Assembly (NCBI GenBank): GCA_002698995.1
Contig: PAAX01000015.1
Span: 1 to 64,000 of the forward strand
From: Ignavibacteriota bacterium
GTDB lineage: Bacteria; Bacteroidota; Ignavibacteria; Ignavibacteriales; Melioribacteraceae
DNA length: 64,000 nucleotides
Reading direction: 5' to 3'
The position numbers and the translations under genes were made by a program. The stretch's first letter is position 1. Each line of letters starts with the position of its first letter. The notes beneath the pieces were generated by a model, which was not told the origin of the DNA, ran no database searches, and saw only the letters and a list, made by a program, of their open reading frames with translations. Positions 42,562-51,916 of the stretch are shown piece after piece.

Positions 42562-45389
42562 TTTTGTTTTATCTTTTTGCGGGAATAATTGTCTCGGCTC
42601 AATCTCCGCATGGTAATGGATTTGAAATTGACTGCAGTAATTGTCATACTTCCGAGAATTGGAAGGTTGATACTCAAAAATTAGATTTTAATCACACCGA
42701 AACCGGATTTGAATTAATTGGAATTCATAAGCAGACGGATTGTAAATCATGCCACACAAACTTGGAATTTTCAAAGGTAAAGCAAGAGTGTTTTGAATGT
42801 CATACTGATGTGCATGAAAATACATTAGGGAAAGATTGTGAATCTTGTCATAACTCTTTTTCTTGGGTAGTTTCTTCAATTTCGGAGATTCATCAGATGA
42901 GACGATTTCCATTGCTGGGGGAGCATGTTTCAGCTGATTGTAACCAATGTCATATTTCTTCATCAAATTTAAGATATGAACCGCTTGGTGTTGAGTGTAT
43001 TGACTGCCATAGAAATGAATATAACTCTACTCAAAATCCAAATCACATTACAGCGGGATTTTCAACAGATTGTAATGAATGTCATAGTATGAATCAAACA
43101 GTTTGGAGCTTCTCTTCATTTGGTCATGATTTCTTCCCGTTAACCGGCGGGCATGCAATTAGTAATTGTTTTGATTGTCATAACAACGGAACATTTGAGG
43201 GCTTAAATCAAGATTGTTACAGTTGTCATAAATCAAATTATGAAACAGCTCAATCTCCTAATCATATTGAACTTAATTTCCCCACTAATTGTCAAGAATG
43301 TCATACAACAAATCCTGGTTGGAGACCGGCTGAATTTACAAGACATAATGAGATTTATCCACTTCTTGGAGCTCATGAATTAATTAAGAATGATTGTCAA
43401 AGCTGCCATACAAACGGATTTGAAAATACACCAAATCAATGTTTTGGATGTCATCAAGAAAATTACAATGCGGCTTCAAATCCTTCGCATACTCAATTAA
43501 ATTTTTCAACAGATTGTGAAACATGCCATAATACAAATGCATGGAAGCCAGCCTCGTTTAATCACGATAATGAATTTTTCCCAATCTATTCCGGTGAACA
43601 TAATGGGGAATGGAATAATTGTTCTGATTGTCATGTAGATCCAAATAATTATGCAAGATTTGAATGTATTAATTGTCATGAACATAATCAAAGTTCAATG
43701 GATTCTGAACACAGCGATGTAAACGGATATATTTATAACAGTGAAGCTTGTTTATCATGTCATCCAACCGGAAGTAGTGAAGGTGCTTTTAATCATAGTT
43801 CTTCTAATTATCCTCTTATTGGAGGGCATAGTAATCAGCAGTGCGCTGATTGTCATTCTACCGGTTATCAAGGAACAAGTTCAGAATGTATTTCATGCCA
43901 TCAAACAAATTATGATCAGACTGACAATCCTAATCATTCTCGATTATCATTTTCTAAAGTTTGTTCAGATTGCCATTCTGTAAATCCGGGTTGGGAATTA
44001 ACACAGTTCACAATTCATAATGATTTTTATCTACTGACCGGTGCACACATCAACATTGCTAATGATTGTGCAAATTGCCATGAAGGTTCTTATAACTCAT
44101 CTTCAAACAGAATATGTTTTGACTGTCATTCATCCGATTTTACACAAACTTCAAATCCGCCTCATCAAACAAGCGGATTCTCAAATGATTGTGAATCGTG
44201 CCATAATACAACTGCATGGCAGCCTTCTACATATGATCATGACGGGCAATATTTCCCGATATACAGCGGTAAACATAATAACGAATGGAATTTATGTTCT
44301 GATTGTCATACTAATCAACAAGACTTTGGACTTTTCTCATGTATTGATTGTCATGAACATAATAAAACCGATATGGATTCTGAACATCAAGGTGTAAGCG
44401 GTTATATCTATGAAAGTAAAGAATGTTTTGCTTGTCATCCGAACGGAGATAGTGAAGGAGCTTTTAATCATAATAATTCAGATTTTCTTTTAACCGGTGC
44501 ACATAATGGAGTTGAATGCAGCAGTTGTCATATAAACGGATATTTAAATACTTCAAGTGATTGCGTCTCATGTCATCAAAATAATTTTAATCAAACTACT
44601 AATCCTGATCATGTGAAGTTAAGTTTTGGTGATAACTGCAGTGAATGCCACAGCACAGATTCTGGTTGGCAGTTAACCTCTTTTACTATTCATGATAAAT
44701 TTTACATTTTACTTGGTGCACATCAAGAAGTTCAAAATGATTGTAATAGCTGCCATAACAGTAATTACAATACCAAGTTTGATTTATGTGTTGACTGCCA
44801 TAATGCAGATTTTAATAATGCAGCAGATCCTAATCATATTCAGTTAAGCTTTTCTAATAATTGTGATGATTGCCATAATACTAATAGAGGCTGGGAATTA
44901 ACCTCATTTTCAATTCATAATCAGTTTTATGTTTTAACCGGTGCGCATTCAGCTATTGCAAATAATTGTATCGATTGTCACAGTAATGGTTATAATAATA
45001 CAACTGATGTTTGTTATGACTGCCACACTGTCGATTATCAAACTGCTGCTAATCCTTCTCATGCCGGAAGTTCATTCCCAACAGATTGCGAAACTTGTCA
45101 TACAACTTCTGCCTGGGATCCATCAACTTTTAATCATGATGGACAGTATTTCCCGATCTACAGTGGTAAACATAATAACGAATGGAATTTATGTTCTGAT
45201 TGTCATACTAATCAACAAGATTATGGAATATTTTCATGCATCGATTGTCATGAGCACAGCAAATCCGAAATGGATGCTGAACATCTGGGTGAAGTAAGTA
45301 ATTATATTTATGAAAGTAATGCTTGTTATGAATGTCATCCAAACGGTGAAGGGGATAAAATGATGAATAAAGCTAGAAGAGTAAAATGA
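42540..45389 (+). CDS. 37-heme cytochrome c
   Basis: A 949-residue exported protein with a signal peptide (cleavage likely after IIVSAQ). I count 37 CxxCH motifs, about one per 26 residues, with many extra His residues (HNEFF, GAHE, NHxxL) as sixth ligands. A module of YFPIYSGKHNNEW...CSDCHTNQQD...CIDCHEH...CHPNG recurs three times, and a 56-base stretch is identical at 44268-44323 and 45165-45220. It resembles paired-CxxCH cytochromes. In this operon it probably forms a periplasmic or outer-membrane wire to the beta-barrel encoded next. Confidence 0.9.
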   Translation: MYKLPFIILFYLFAGIIVSAQSPHGNGFEIDCSNCHTSENWKVDTQKLDFNHTETGFELIGIHKQTDCKSCHTNLEFSKVKQECFECHTDVHENTLGKDCESCHNSFSWVVSSISEIHQMRRFPLLGEHVSADCNQCHISSSNLRYEPLGVECIDCHRNEYNSTQNPNHITAGFSTDCNECHSMNQTVWSFSSFGHDFFPLTGGHAISNCFDCHNNGTFEGLNQDCYSCHKSNYETAQSPNHIELNFPTNCQECHTTNPGWRPAEFTRHNEIYPLLGAHELIKNDCQSCHTNGFENTPNQCFGCHQENYNAASNPSHTQLNFSTDCETCHNTNAWKPASFNHDNEFFPIYSGEHNGEWNNCSDCHVDPNNYARFECINCHEHNQSSMDSEHSDVNGYIYNSEACLSCHPTGSSEGAFNHSSSNYPLIGGHSNQQCADCHSTGYQGTSSECISCHQTNYDQTDNPNHSRLSFSKVCSDCHSVNPGWELTQFTIHNDFYLLTGAHINIANDCANCHEGSYNSSSNRICFDCHSSDFTQTSNPPHQTSGFSNDCESCHNTTAWQPSTYDHDGQYFPIYSGKHNNEWNLCSDCHTNQQDFGLFSCIDCHEHNKTDMDSEHQGVSGYIYESKECFACHPNGDSEGAFNHNNSDFLLTGAHNGVECSSCHINGYLNTSSDCVSCHQNNFNQTTNPDHVKLSFGDNCSECHSTDSGWQLTSFTIHDKFYILLGAHQEVQNDCNSCHNSNYNTKFDLCVDCHNADFNNAADPNHIQLSFSNNCDDCHNTNRGWELTSFSIHNQFYVLTGAHSAIANNCIDCHSNGYNNTTDVCYDCHTVDYQTAANPSHAGSSFPTDCETCHTTSAWDPSTFNHDGQYFPIYSGKHNNEWNLCSDCHTNQQDYGIFSCIDCHEHSKSEMDAEHLGEVSNYIYESNACYECHPNGEGDKMMNKARRVK

Positions 45390-46993
45390 AAAAGTTAATT
45401 CTTTTTTTCTTTTTATTGATTAGTATTTCTGCGCAATCTAATAAGATGGTTCTTATTGGAGAATCCACATATGAATCATCTCAATTTACTTACGTAAGAT
45501 TTTCTGGGAATTTCAATCTTAGTATAGGTGATACTCTATTCTATCAAAATAATAATGATAAAATAGCGGGATTAGTTATAAAGCATTTATCATCATCTTC
45601 TGCAGCGTGTTTAAGAATAAATGATATTACTTCATTTAAGGAAGGAACATCTTTCTACGGTTATGATAGAAAGATTGAAACTGTAAAAGAGAATAATGAA
45701 ATAAAAATTGAAGACAATAAACCGGTTATAAAAACTACTAATACATTTATGAATGATAGCAAAACTATTTCAAATAAAATTTCCAATGAAGAAAATATAA
45801 GCGGCAGGTTCTCGATCTCTTCTTACTCTAATACAACAAACAGCGGTTCAAACAATTATCAAAGATGGCGTTACAGACTTTCATTAAACGGTAACAATTT
45901 TTTCGATTCAACATTAAGCTTCAGTAGTTATGTTACTTTTGCTTACAGAGCGGATAGATGGAATCTGACTTCATCTCAACTAAATCGTGCAATAAGAATA
46001 TACGATTTGAGCGGAACATATAAGTTTGATGAAACTTATTCTTTAACTTTTGGTAGGACTGTTAATTCTAAAGTTACAAATCTAAGTGCTATCGACGGTT
46101 TACAATTTACAGCAAACTATTCATTTGCTAATCTTGGAGTAATTATCGGTTCGCGTCCAAATTTTTCAGATTATGGATACAATGTAAAATTGTTTGAATA
46201 TGGATTTTATCTTAATCGTTCTGATCTATTTAATAATTCTTACTTTGAAAATACTCTGGCTTATTTGGAGCAGACAAATAATTTCAAGACCGACAGAAGA
46301 TTTTTTTATTTACAGCACAGCAACAACCTTGTTAAAAATGTAAATCTTTTTCTTTCAAGTGAAATTGATATTTACAAACGAGAAAAGGGACACAGCAAAG
46401 GAGATTTTCGTTTTACCAGTTTTTATGTTTCCGCAAGATATTCTCCATCTAGAATTATTAATTTTTCTGCATCTTATGATGCGAGAAAAAACGTAGTTTA
46501 TTATGAAACTTATCAATCATTTGCGGATAGTTTAATAGATGTTTCAACAAGACAAGGATTTAAGTTTAGAACAAACATAAGGCCTTTTCCAAATATGTAC
46601 ATTAATGCTTCTTATGGATACAGATATCGCGGTGAAGATAGCAAACCCGCCAATAATTACTCTGCCACTGTTGGATATAGTAGAATTCCATTTATAGAAT
46701 CTGCTCTTTCTGTCGGATACAATTATCTTAGCACAAATTACCTAGTTGGAAATATTTATAATGCAAGAATTTCGAAATATATTTTTGAGGGATCGTTAAA
46801 TGCCAGTTTAGGTTACAGAAGAATAAATTACAACTTCGAGTATTCAACCGAAGAACTTATTCAAAATGAAATTCTATTTGATTTGGGTTACAATATTTCC
46901 AGAATGTTTACAGCTTCATTTAGTTATGAAGGAACATTTGAAAAAGTAAGATCGTATGGAAGAATTTATATAAATATAAATACTAGGTTTTAG
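45386..46993 (+). CDS. Outer-membrane beta-barrel, putative porin of the cytochrome conduit
   Basis: A 535-residue protein with a signal peptide (about 1-18, ending ISISAQS). Residues about 20-95 form a small non-barrel domain of unknown type, then a Ser/Asn-rich linker. From about 135 to the end alternate aromatic/polar strands (RWRYRLSLNG, FSSYVTFAYRAD, YNATVGYS-like) suggest a barrel of many strands, ending in Phe (YININTRF) as outer-membrane proteins do. It overlaps the 37-heme gene by ATGA. By analogy with porin-cytochrome systems it may insulate the cytochrome through the outer membrane; this is inference from context. Confidence 0.75.
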   Translation: MKKLILFFFLLISISAQSNKMVLIGESTYESSQFTYVRFSGNFNLSIGDTLFYQNNNDKIAGLVIKHLSSSSAACLRINDITSFKEGTSFYGYDRKIETVKENNEIKIEDNKPVIKTTNTFMNDSKTISNKISNEENISGRFSISSYSNTTNSGSNNYQRWRYRLSLNGNNFFDSTLSFSSYVTFAYRADRWNLTSSQLNRAIRIYDLSGTYKFDETYSLTFGRTVNSKVTNLSAIDGLQFTANYSFANLGVIIGSRPNFSDYGYNVKLFEYGFYLNRSDLFNNSYFENTLAYLEQTNNFKTDRRFFYLQHSNNLVKNVNLFLSSEIDIYKREKGHSKGDFRFTSFYVSARYSPSRIINFSASYDARKNVVYYETYQSFADSLIDVSTRQGFKFRTNIRPFPNMYINASYGYRYRGEDSKPANNYSATVGYSRIPFIESALSVGYNYLSTNYLVGNIYNARISKYIFEGSLNASLGYRRINYNFEYSTEELIQNEILFDLGYNISRMFTASFSYEGTFEKVRSYGRIYININTRF

Positions 46994-48187
46994 TCAATTT
47001 ACATTCTGATGCAGATCATTCATTATCTTGTTTAAGTAATGCCCAATTTGATTAAAAACTTTATCATAGTTTTTTTTGATTTTCTCAGTGTACACTAAAA
47101 CATCTTCATTGCCGTTTGTGATTTCGTTTAATTTCTTTACTGCACAGTTAATATTTTCATATTGTTTAATATCTTTTATAAATCCTCTTAACTCAGAGAT
47201 GGTAGAATGTTTTGTTTCCCAAACAATCATATTTTGTGCTGTGTATAAGTCATCATAAAGTTTACGCATATCATCAACTTTTCTTTTTCTTTCTTCATGA
47301 AGCATAACATTTTCCATAGCAATTGCAGTACTGGACGAGATAGCGCTTAAGAATAATTCATCATCTTTAGTAAATCTCCCATCCTTTTTATTTAATAATT
47401 GAAAAGCACCTACAACTTCACCATTAAGATTTTTCATGGGTACACATAATAGATTTTTAGTTTTAAATCCGGAATTTTCATCAAACTTTTTATTAAAAAG
47501 GGGATTATTATAAGGATCATCAGTAATAATTGAAGTACATTTCATTACAACTTCTCCGGCAATGCCCTCAGTTTTTGGAAAGCGGATTTCTTCTTTCTTC
47601 AAACCGGTTCCCATTCTCGACCATAATTCATCAGTTAATTTATCAAGGACAAAAACTGTAGCTCTTTCACAATTTAAAGCGTCCGAAGCAATCCTTATTA
47701 TTGTATTTAACAGAATATCAAAATCTGTAATGGAAGTTAAACTTTTCGATATTTCATATAGAAAAGATAATCTTCTGGCAGTATCTTCAATTTCATCTTT
47801 ATTACTGTTAGATAATTCGGTTTCCGGATTAATTACACTTTTTACTGTATTAAAAAGTTTTTCCATAGTTAATGGTTTTGCAATAAAATCACTTATCCTA
47901 TTTCCAAAAATTGTATTTCTTGTTTCATTGAAATATTCGGAAACAATTACTATTGGTAGATAATTATTCAATTGATATAAACTATCGATAAATTTTATTT
48001 CAGAATATAAAGGCTGCGAAATTTCTACAATTATTAAATCAAATTTACCGAATGAAAGCTTTCTTATTCCTTCTTCATCCTTTGTAGCAAAATGAATAAA
48101 GTAGTCTCCAATATTTACAAATGATTTGATAAGATTTGCACTCTCTTTGTTATCTGTATAAACTAATATATCCGGACTTGCAGACAT
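46994..48187 (-). CDS. Receiver-like domain plus GAF domain protein
   Basis: A 397-residue soluble protein. Residues 1-120 resemble a response-regulator receiver (ILVYTDNKE; FIAKPL with the conserved Lys), but the phospho-acceptor position in DLIIVEIS is Glu55, not Asp. Residues about 140-300 form a GAF domain (FDILLNTIIRIASDAL, LCVPMKNLNGEVVGAFQLLNK). The C-terminus is helical and may be a dimerisation or signalling helix. There is no output or kinase domain. It is convergent with the cytochrome operon and ends one base after it, so a shared role is possible but not shown. Confidence 0.8.
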   Translation of the reverse strand: MSASPDILVYTDNKESANLIKSFVNIGDYFIHFATKDEEGIRKLSFGKFDLIIVEISQPLYSEIKFIDSLYQLNNYLPIVIVSEYFNETRNTIFGNRISDFIAKPLTMEKLFNTVKSVINPETELSNSNKDEIEDTARRLSFLYEISKSLTSITDFDILLNTIIRIASDALNCERATVFVLDKLTDELWSRMGTGLKKEEIRFPKTEGIAGEVVMKCTSIITDDPYNNPLFNKKFDENSGFKTKNLLCVPMKNLNGEVVGAFQLLNKKDGRFTKDDELFLSAISSSTAIAMENVMLHEERKRKVDDMRKLYDDLYTAQNMIVWETKHSTISELRGFIKDIKQYENINCAVKKLNEITNGNEDVLVYTEKIKKNYDKVFNQIGHYLNKIMNDLHQNVN

Positions 48188-48220
48188 TCCACCCTCAAAT
48201 TTATTTAAGGTAAGATAAAA

Positions 48221-48991
48221 TTAATCAGTGATAATTTTTGTGATGAGTGATGAATCTATCTCTTCAAAATAATTATTAGTGATTTGTATCAATTTATTCC
48301 CAGTTTGATAGATTTCTTCGATAGGTTTTTCATCTTCAATAAATTTATTCTCATCGGTTAATTTATTTTTTGTAGAAACGACATAAAACGGTTTATTGTA
48401 ATATGCAGAACAAATAGCAATTAATTTAGAACCGACTTTATTTACAACATTTCCATTACTTAGAATTTTGTCTGCACCAACAATTGCACAGTCGCAATTA
48501 AATATTGAAATTGGAATTTGAGCTTCTGTTATTAGTCTTGTTTTGATTCCAGCACAGCTTAATTTTTCAGTAAGAATTCTGCCTTCCAATATTGGTCTGG
48601 ATTCGCAAACTGTAACTTCAAGCTTAGGATTATTTTCAAATAATTTTTCAATTACTTTTTGAATCGTATAACTGTTGGAAATAGTTAGTAGGGAAGAGGG
48701 AATTATCTCAATTATAAAATTCTTATAAATCCGTTCAATTTCATTATTAAAATTAGATAGATAATTGTTAATGAAATCAAATCTAGAATTTTCTTCAATA
48801 AGTATTATCTTATTCAAGAAATTCTGAATAGCAGCAAAGTTATTCAATTCATTTTTTAAGGATAATAATAACTCATCATTTTTCAATAATGAAATATCAT
48901 CAAGAAAAATGGTTAATAATTTTTCAAGAAGTTCAGAACTACCGGAGAAATTATTCTCTACTAACTCTATAATTTTATCAGGATAATTCAA
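48221..48991 (-). CDS. eIF2B-like sugar-phosphate isomerase family protein
   Basis: A 256-residue protein of the eIF2B alpha/beta/delta, ribose-1,5-bisphosphate isomerase and methylthioribose-1-phosphate isomerase superfamily. CESRPILEGR and CDCAIVGADKILSNGNVVNKVGS carry the conserved catalytic-site elements (Cys and Asp), and FYVVSTKNK follows. The N-terminal roughly 90 residues are helical and weakly conserved. It is shorter than MtnA. The substrate is not clear. It lies 2 bases before the universal stress protein gene on the minus strand and probably shares its transcript. Confidence 0.8.
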   Translation of the reverse strand: MNYPDKIIELVENNFSGSSELLEKLLTIFLDDISLLKNDELLLSLKNELNNFAAIQNFLNKIILIEENSRFDFINNYLSNFNNEIERIYKNFIIEIIPSSLLTISNSYTIQKVIEKLFENNPKLEVTVCESRPILEGRILTEKLSCAGIKTRLITEAQIPISIFNCDCAIVGADKILSNGNVVNKVGSKLIAICSAYYNKPFYVVSTKNKLTDENKFIEDEKPIEEIYQTGNKLIQITNNYFEEIDSSLITKIITD

Positions 48992-48992
48992 A

Positions 48993-49460
48993 TTACTTAT
49001 TGAACTTAAACCCTTTTATTGGTTCTCTTAATGTTAATACAGGACAAGGAGCTTTACGAACAACTTTTTCAGCAGTGCTGCCAAACAATAGATGTTCCAT
49101 TCCAGTATGTCCATGTGTGGCAATTATAACCAAATCGGCATCAACTTCAGATGCTGTGGAATTAATTTCAAAAAAAGGTTTACCCATTTTAATTATAATA
49201 TTCCACTTTAATGATTCACCTATCATTTGCTTTGCTAAATCTGTTAATTCATTATGTGCTCTTTCTGAAAGATCTTCATCTACAGAAGGATAAGCAATTT
49301 GTCCCATACTAAAATCAGCCGGATAAACAGCAGGTTCAATAACATAAACCAGATGAATTTCTGCTTTAAAGTGATGCGCAAAATCAATTGCATATCTTAA
49401 CGCATTTTTAGAATAATCAGAAAAATCGATAGGGACTAAAATTGTTTTAATCATTTGCAT
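48993..49460 (-). CDS. Universal stress protein, UspA family
   Basis: A 155-residue ATP-binding-type Usp. KTILVPIDFSDYSKNAL begins the fold, and VIIATHGHTGMEHLLFGSTAEKVVRKAPCPVL carries the G-x2-G-x9-G(S/T) nucleotide loop. I choose the ATG at 49460 because GGAGGTGA, inside the end of the upstream gene, lies 5 bases before it; an ATG six bases later is also possible. An ATG at 49472 lies ahead of that binding site. It overlaps the cyclic-nucleotide-binding gene by 14 bases. Confidence 0.9.
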   Translation of the reverse strand: MQMIKTILVPIDFSDYSKNALRYAIDFAHHFKAEIHLVYVIEPAVYPADFSMGQIAYPSVDEDLSERAHNELTDLAKQMIGESLKWNIIIKMGKPFFEINSTASEVDADLVIIATHGHTGMEHLLFGSTAEKVVRKAPCPVLTLREPIKGFKFNK

Positions 49461-50007
49461 GTTCACCTCCATTTATTTGTTGGAGTTTTTTTAGAAGTAC
49501 TAAATAATCTTCATTTACAGTACGCAATCTGGTTGCAACTATTTGTGAAATTCCTTTTGCAATTTTTATTCCTTCTTGAGGAAAATTATCCATAAATTCA
49601 TCGAGATCGGGTTTAAAGAGAACAACAATTCTAGAATCTTTTTTTGCAATTGCAGAAGCCGATCTTGGCGAATCATCAAGCAAAGCTAATTCACCAAAAA
49701 AATCTCCTTTTGTTAATTCGGCTAAAACTTGTCTGCCGCCGTCTTTACCTTCTTGAACTATTACTACTTCACCTTCATGAATTATGTATAAACCAATCCC
49801 AGGATCATGCTGATGAAAAATCATTTCACCATCTGAATAAACTCTGTTATGAGTAAGCTTAATCAATTCCTTTAAATATTTTTTTCTCACTTTACTAAAA
49901 GTTGGTATTGCTTTGAATATTTCCAAAATATCATTTTTAGCAGTAGGTGATTTGAATAAGTTATTCCAGTAACTGCTTCCTTTAATTTTAGGACTAATTT
50001 TTTGCAT
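49447..50007 (-). CDS. Cyclic nucleotide-binding domain protein
   Basis: A 186-residue protein with one cNMP-binding (CAP_ED) domain at about 35-150. The phosphate-binding cassette reads GDFFGELALLDDSPRSASA, with Glu and Arg at the ligand positions. No DNA-binding helix-turn-helix follows; the C-terminus is one long helix (about 150-180). It may sense a nucleotide and act through protein contact. It is co-directional and overlapping with the universal stress protein, suggesting a stress or energy-sensing pair. The partner is unknown. Confidence 0.85.
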   Translation of the reverse strand: MQKISPKIKGSSYWNNLFKSPTAKNDILEIFKAIPTFSKVRKKYLKELIKLTHNRVYSDGEMIFHQHDPGIGLYIIHEGEVVIVQEGKDGGRQVLAELTKGDFFGELALLDDSPRSASAIAKKDSRIVVLFKPDLDEFMDNFPQEGIKIAKGISQIVATRLRTVNEDYLVLLKKLQQINGGEHAND

Positions 50008-50016
50008 AATTATCTC

Positions 50017-50769
50017 TTAATTAAAAATTCCGGATTCGGCTACACGCCAAATCTTTTGACAAGGAAATTTATTTTCGTATAAAGCTCTTCCTATAATTAC
50101 CGAATCTACATGATTTACAGTATCTTCTTTAACTTTTATTAAATCTTTATAACCGCTAATTCCACCGGAAAGAGTAACTTTTAATCCGGTTGAATCAGCA
50201 ATTCTATTTGATAAATTGCAATTAGGACCAAGCATCATTCCATTAGTTTTTACATCTGTCACAATAATTCTTTCGGCTCCTAAATCTTTTAATTTAACTG
50301 CGTAATTATCTGCATTTATTTTTTGAACAGATTTTCTTCCTCTTATTGCCACACTATCATCAACAACATCAATAGCAGCAACAATTTTACTAGGACCAAA
50401 ATTTTCTAATATTTTAACAAATTCTTTTGGATTCTCGAAAGCTAATGTTCCAATTACAAGTCTGCATATTCCCAAATCCATTAATTCTTTAGCATCTTCA
50501 AAACTTCTAACACCGCCGCCATATTGCACTGGAATTACAACGGACTCACAAATTTCTCTAATAACATCAAAGTTTTTATGCGAATGATCGGTTGCTGCAT
50601 CAAAATCAACAACATGAATCATTTTAGCATTTTCAGTTCTCCAAATCATTGCCATATCAACAGGATTGTTTCCATATTCCTTACAATTTAATTCCGGAAT
50701 TCCCTGAACAACTCTAACTGTCTTCCCATCTTGAATATCTATTGATGGTATAATTAAAAAATTGTGCAT
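50017..50769 (-). CDS. HisA-like isomerase, second copy
   Basis: A 250-residue (beta/alpha)8 protein of the HisA family. Both catalytic Asp regions are kept (IIPSIDIQDGKTVRVVQG; VTDVKTNGMMLGP), as are QYGGGVRSFED and LSGGISG. It is clearly more divergent than the operon copy: it has longer loops (PELNCKEYGNN, TDHSHKNFD) and an odd C-terminus. It is 9 bases from the cNMP gene and 1 base from the acyl-CoA dehydrogenase, outside the his operon. It may be a redundant HisA or act on a different aminosugar phosphate. Confidence 0.85.
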   Translation of the reverse strand: MHNFLIIPSIDIQDGKTVRVVQGIPELNCKEYGNNPVDMAMIWRTENAKMIHVVDFDAATDHSHKNFDVIREICESVVIPVQYGGGVRSFEDAKELMDLGICRLVIGTLAFENPKEFVKILENFGPSKIVAAIDVVDDSVAIRGRKSVQKINADNYAVKLKDLGAERIIVTDVKTNGMMLGPNCNLSNRIADSTGLKVTLSGGISGYKDLIKVKEDTVNHVDSVIIGRALYENKFPCQKIWRVAESGIFN

Positions 50770-50770
50770 T

Positions 50771-51916
50771 TTAGATAAACCATTTCCCGTTATTTTTAAT
50801 TGTTTTCCTGCTTATTATAAGCTTCTGTATTTCACTTGTTCCTTCAAAAATTCTTAATATTCTAGCATCTCTATAAAATCTTTCAACTGGCAACTCTGCA
50901 GAAAATCCCATTCCGCCATGAATTTGCAGAGCTTTGTCGGCTACTTCAGAAACAGCTTCCGAGCAATATAGTTTTACCATTGCTGCTTCTTGTGATACAT
51001 CTTCTCCTTTATCAAACTTGAAAGCTGTTCTGTAAAGCATACTTTCCATTGCATAAATTAAAGTTGTCATTTCAGCAATCATAAATTGTATAGCTTGAAA
51101 TTTAGCAATTGGCTGATCAAATTGCTTTCTTTGATTTGCATATTGAACAGACATTTCTAATAGTTCTTTAGCTGCACCAAGAGCACAGGCACCAATTCCT
51201 AATCTTCCTGTATCCAAAGTTTTCATTGCAATTAAAAATCCACGGCCGTCAACTCCAATAATATTATCCTGCGGAATTTCAACGTTTTCAAAATTAATTG
51301 TATTAGTAACAGAGGCTTTAATTCCTAATTTTTTTTCATTCGGACCAACAGTTACTCCGGGAAAATCTCTTTCAACAACAAATCCGGTTATGCCTTTATC
51401 TGTTCTGGCAAACACAGAAAATAAATCTGCAACTGCACCATTTGTGATCCAAATTTTTTCTCCATTTAAGATCCATTTCCCATCTTTTAATTCTGCTTTA
51501 GTCTTTAAATTAAATGCGTCTGAACCTGCACCGGCTTCAGTTAATGCAAATGCCGCAATTTTTTCTCCGGAAGTTATAGAAGGTAAATATTTCTTTTTTA
51601 ATTCTTCCGATCCGCCGATATAAATTGCATTTGCACCAATTGATTGATGCGCACCAATAAACGCTGCTGTAGAACTGCATCCTCTGGTAACTTCTTCTTG
51701 AGCAATACAATAACCAACTTCTCCAAATCCGCCACCTCCATATTCTTCTGGAAATGAAGTACCGAGCAGACCATTTTCTGCTAATTTATTCTTCAAACTA
51801 TCCGGGATATGTTCTTCTTTATCCATTTTTTGTGCAATCGGTTTTATTTCTTTGTTTGTGAAATCTCTGACCATTTCTCTTAACATTTTTTGATCATCAG
51901 AAAAGGTAAAATCCAT
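50771..51916 (-). CDS. Acyl-CoA dehydrogenase
   Basis: A 381-residue FAD enzyme of the short/medium-chain (Bcd-like) class, introducing a 2,3-double bond into acyl-CoA. AFALTEAGAGSDA and WITNGAVADLFSVFA bind FAD; the catalytic base is Glu358 in IFEGTSEIQ. Electrons would pass to electron-transfer flavoprotein. The Fe-S oxidoreductase at 53579 could receive them for the quinone pool. The start is clear (MDFTFSDDQ). The divergent gap to the hydrolase gene (51917-52134) has no other gene. The exact chain length is not known. Confidence 0.95.
   Translation of the reverse strand: MDFTFSDDQKMLREMVRDFTNKEIKPIAQKMDKEEHIPDSLKNKLAENGLLGTSFPEEYGGGGFGEVGYCIAQEEVTRGCSSTAAFIGAHQSIGANAIYIGGSEELKKKYLPSITSGEKIAAFALTEAGAGSDAFNLKTKAELKDGKWILNGEKIWITNGAVADLFSVFARTDKGITGFVVERDFPGVTVGPNEKKLGIKASVTNTINFENVEIPQDNIIGVDGRGFLIAMKTLDTGRLGIGACALGAAKELLEMSVQYANQRKQFDQPIAKFQAIQFMIAEMTTLIYAMESMLYRTAFKFDKGEDVSQEAAMVKLYCSEAVSEVADKALQIHGGMGFSAELPVERFYRDARILRIFEGTSEIQKLIISRKTIKNNGKWFI

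Noticed and set aside
44041-45297. Two 118-codon open frames inside the 37-heme gene in another frame
   Set aside because: They look alike only because the heme modules repeat; composition is Ile/Val-rich without domain sense, while the main frame has 37 CxxCH motifs.
43560-45320. Regular repeats resembling a CRISPR array
   Set aside because: The repeats are coding, diverged and unevenly spaced, and follow the heme modules of one protein.
47562-47963. 133-codon open frame opposite the receiver/GAF gene
   Set aside because: It lies fully antisense to a gene with clear domains and has no recognisable protein features or ribosome binding site.
50017-50769. Second HisA as a PriA dual HisA/TrpF enzyme
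   Set aside because: A full TrpF is encoded in the trp operon and a full HisA in the his operon, so this role is not needed.
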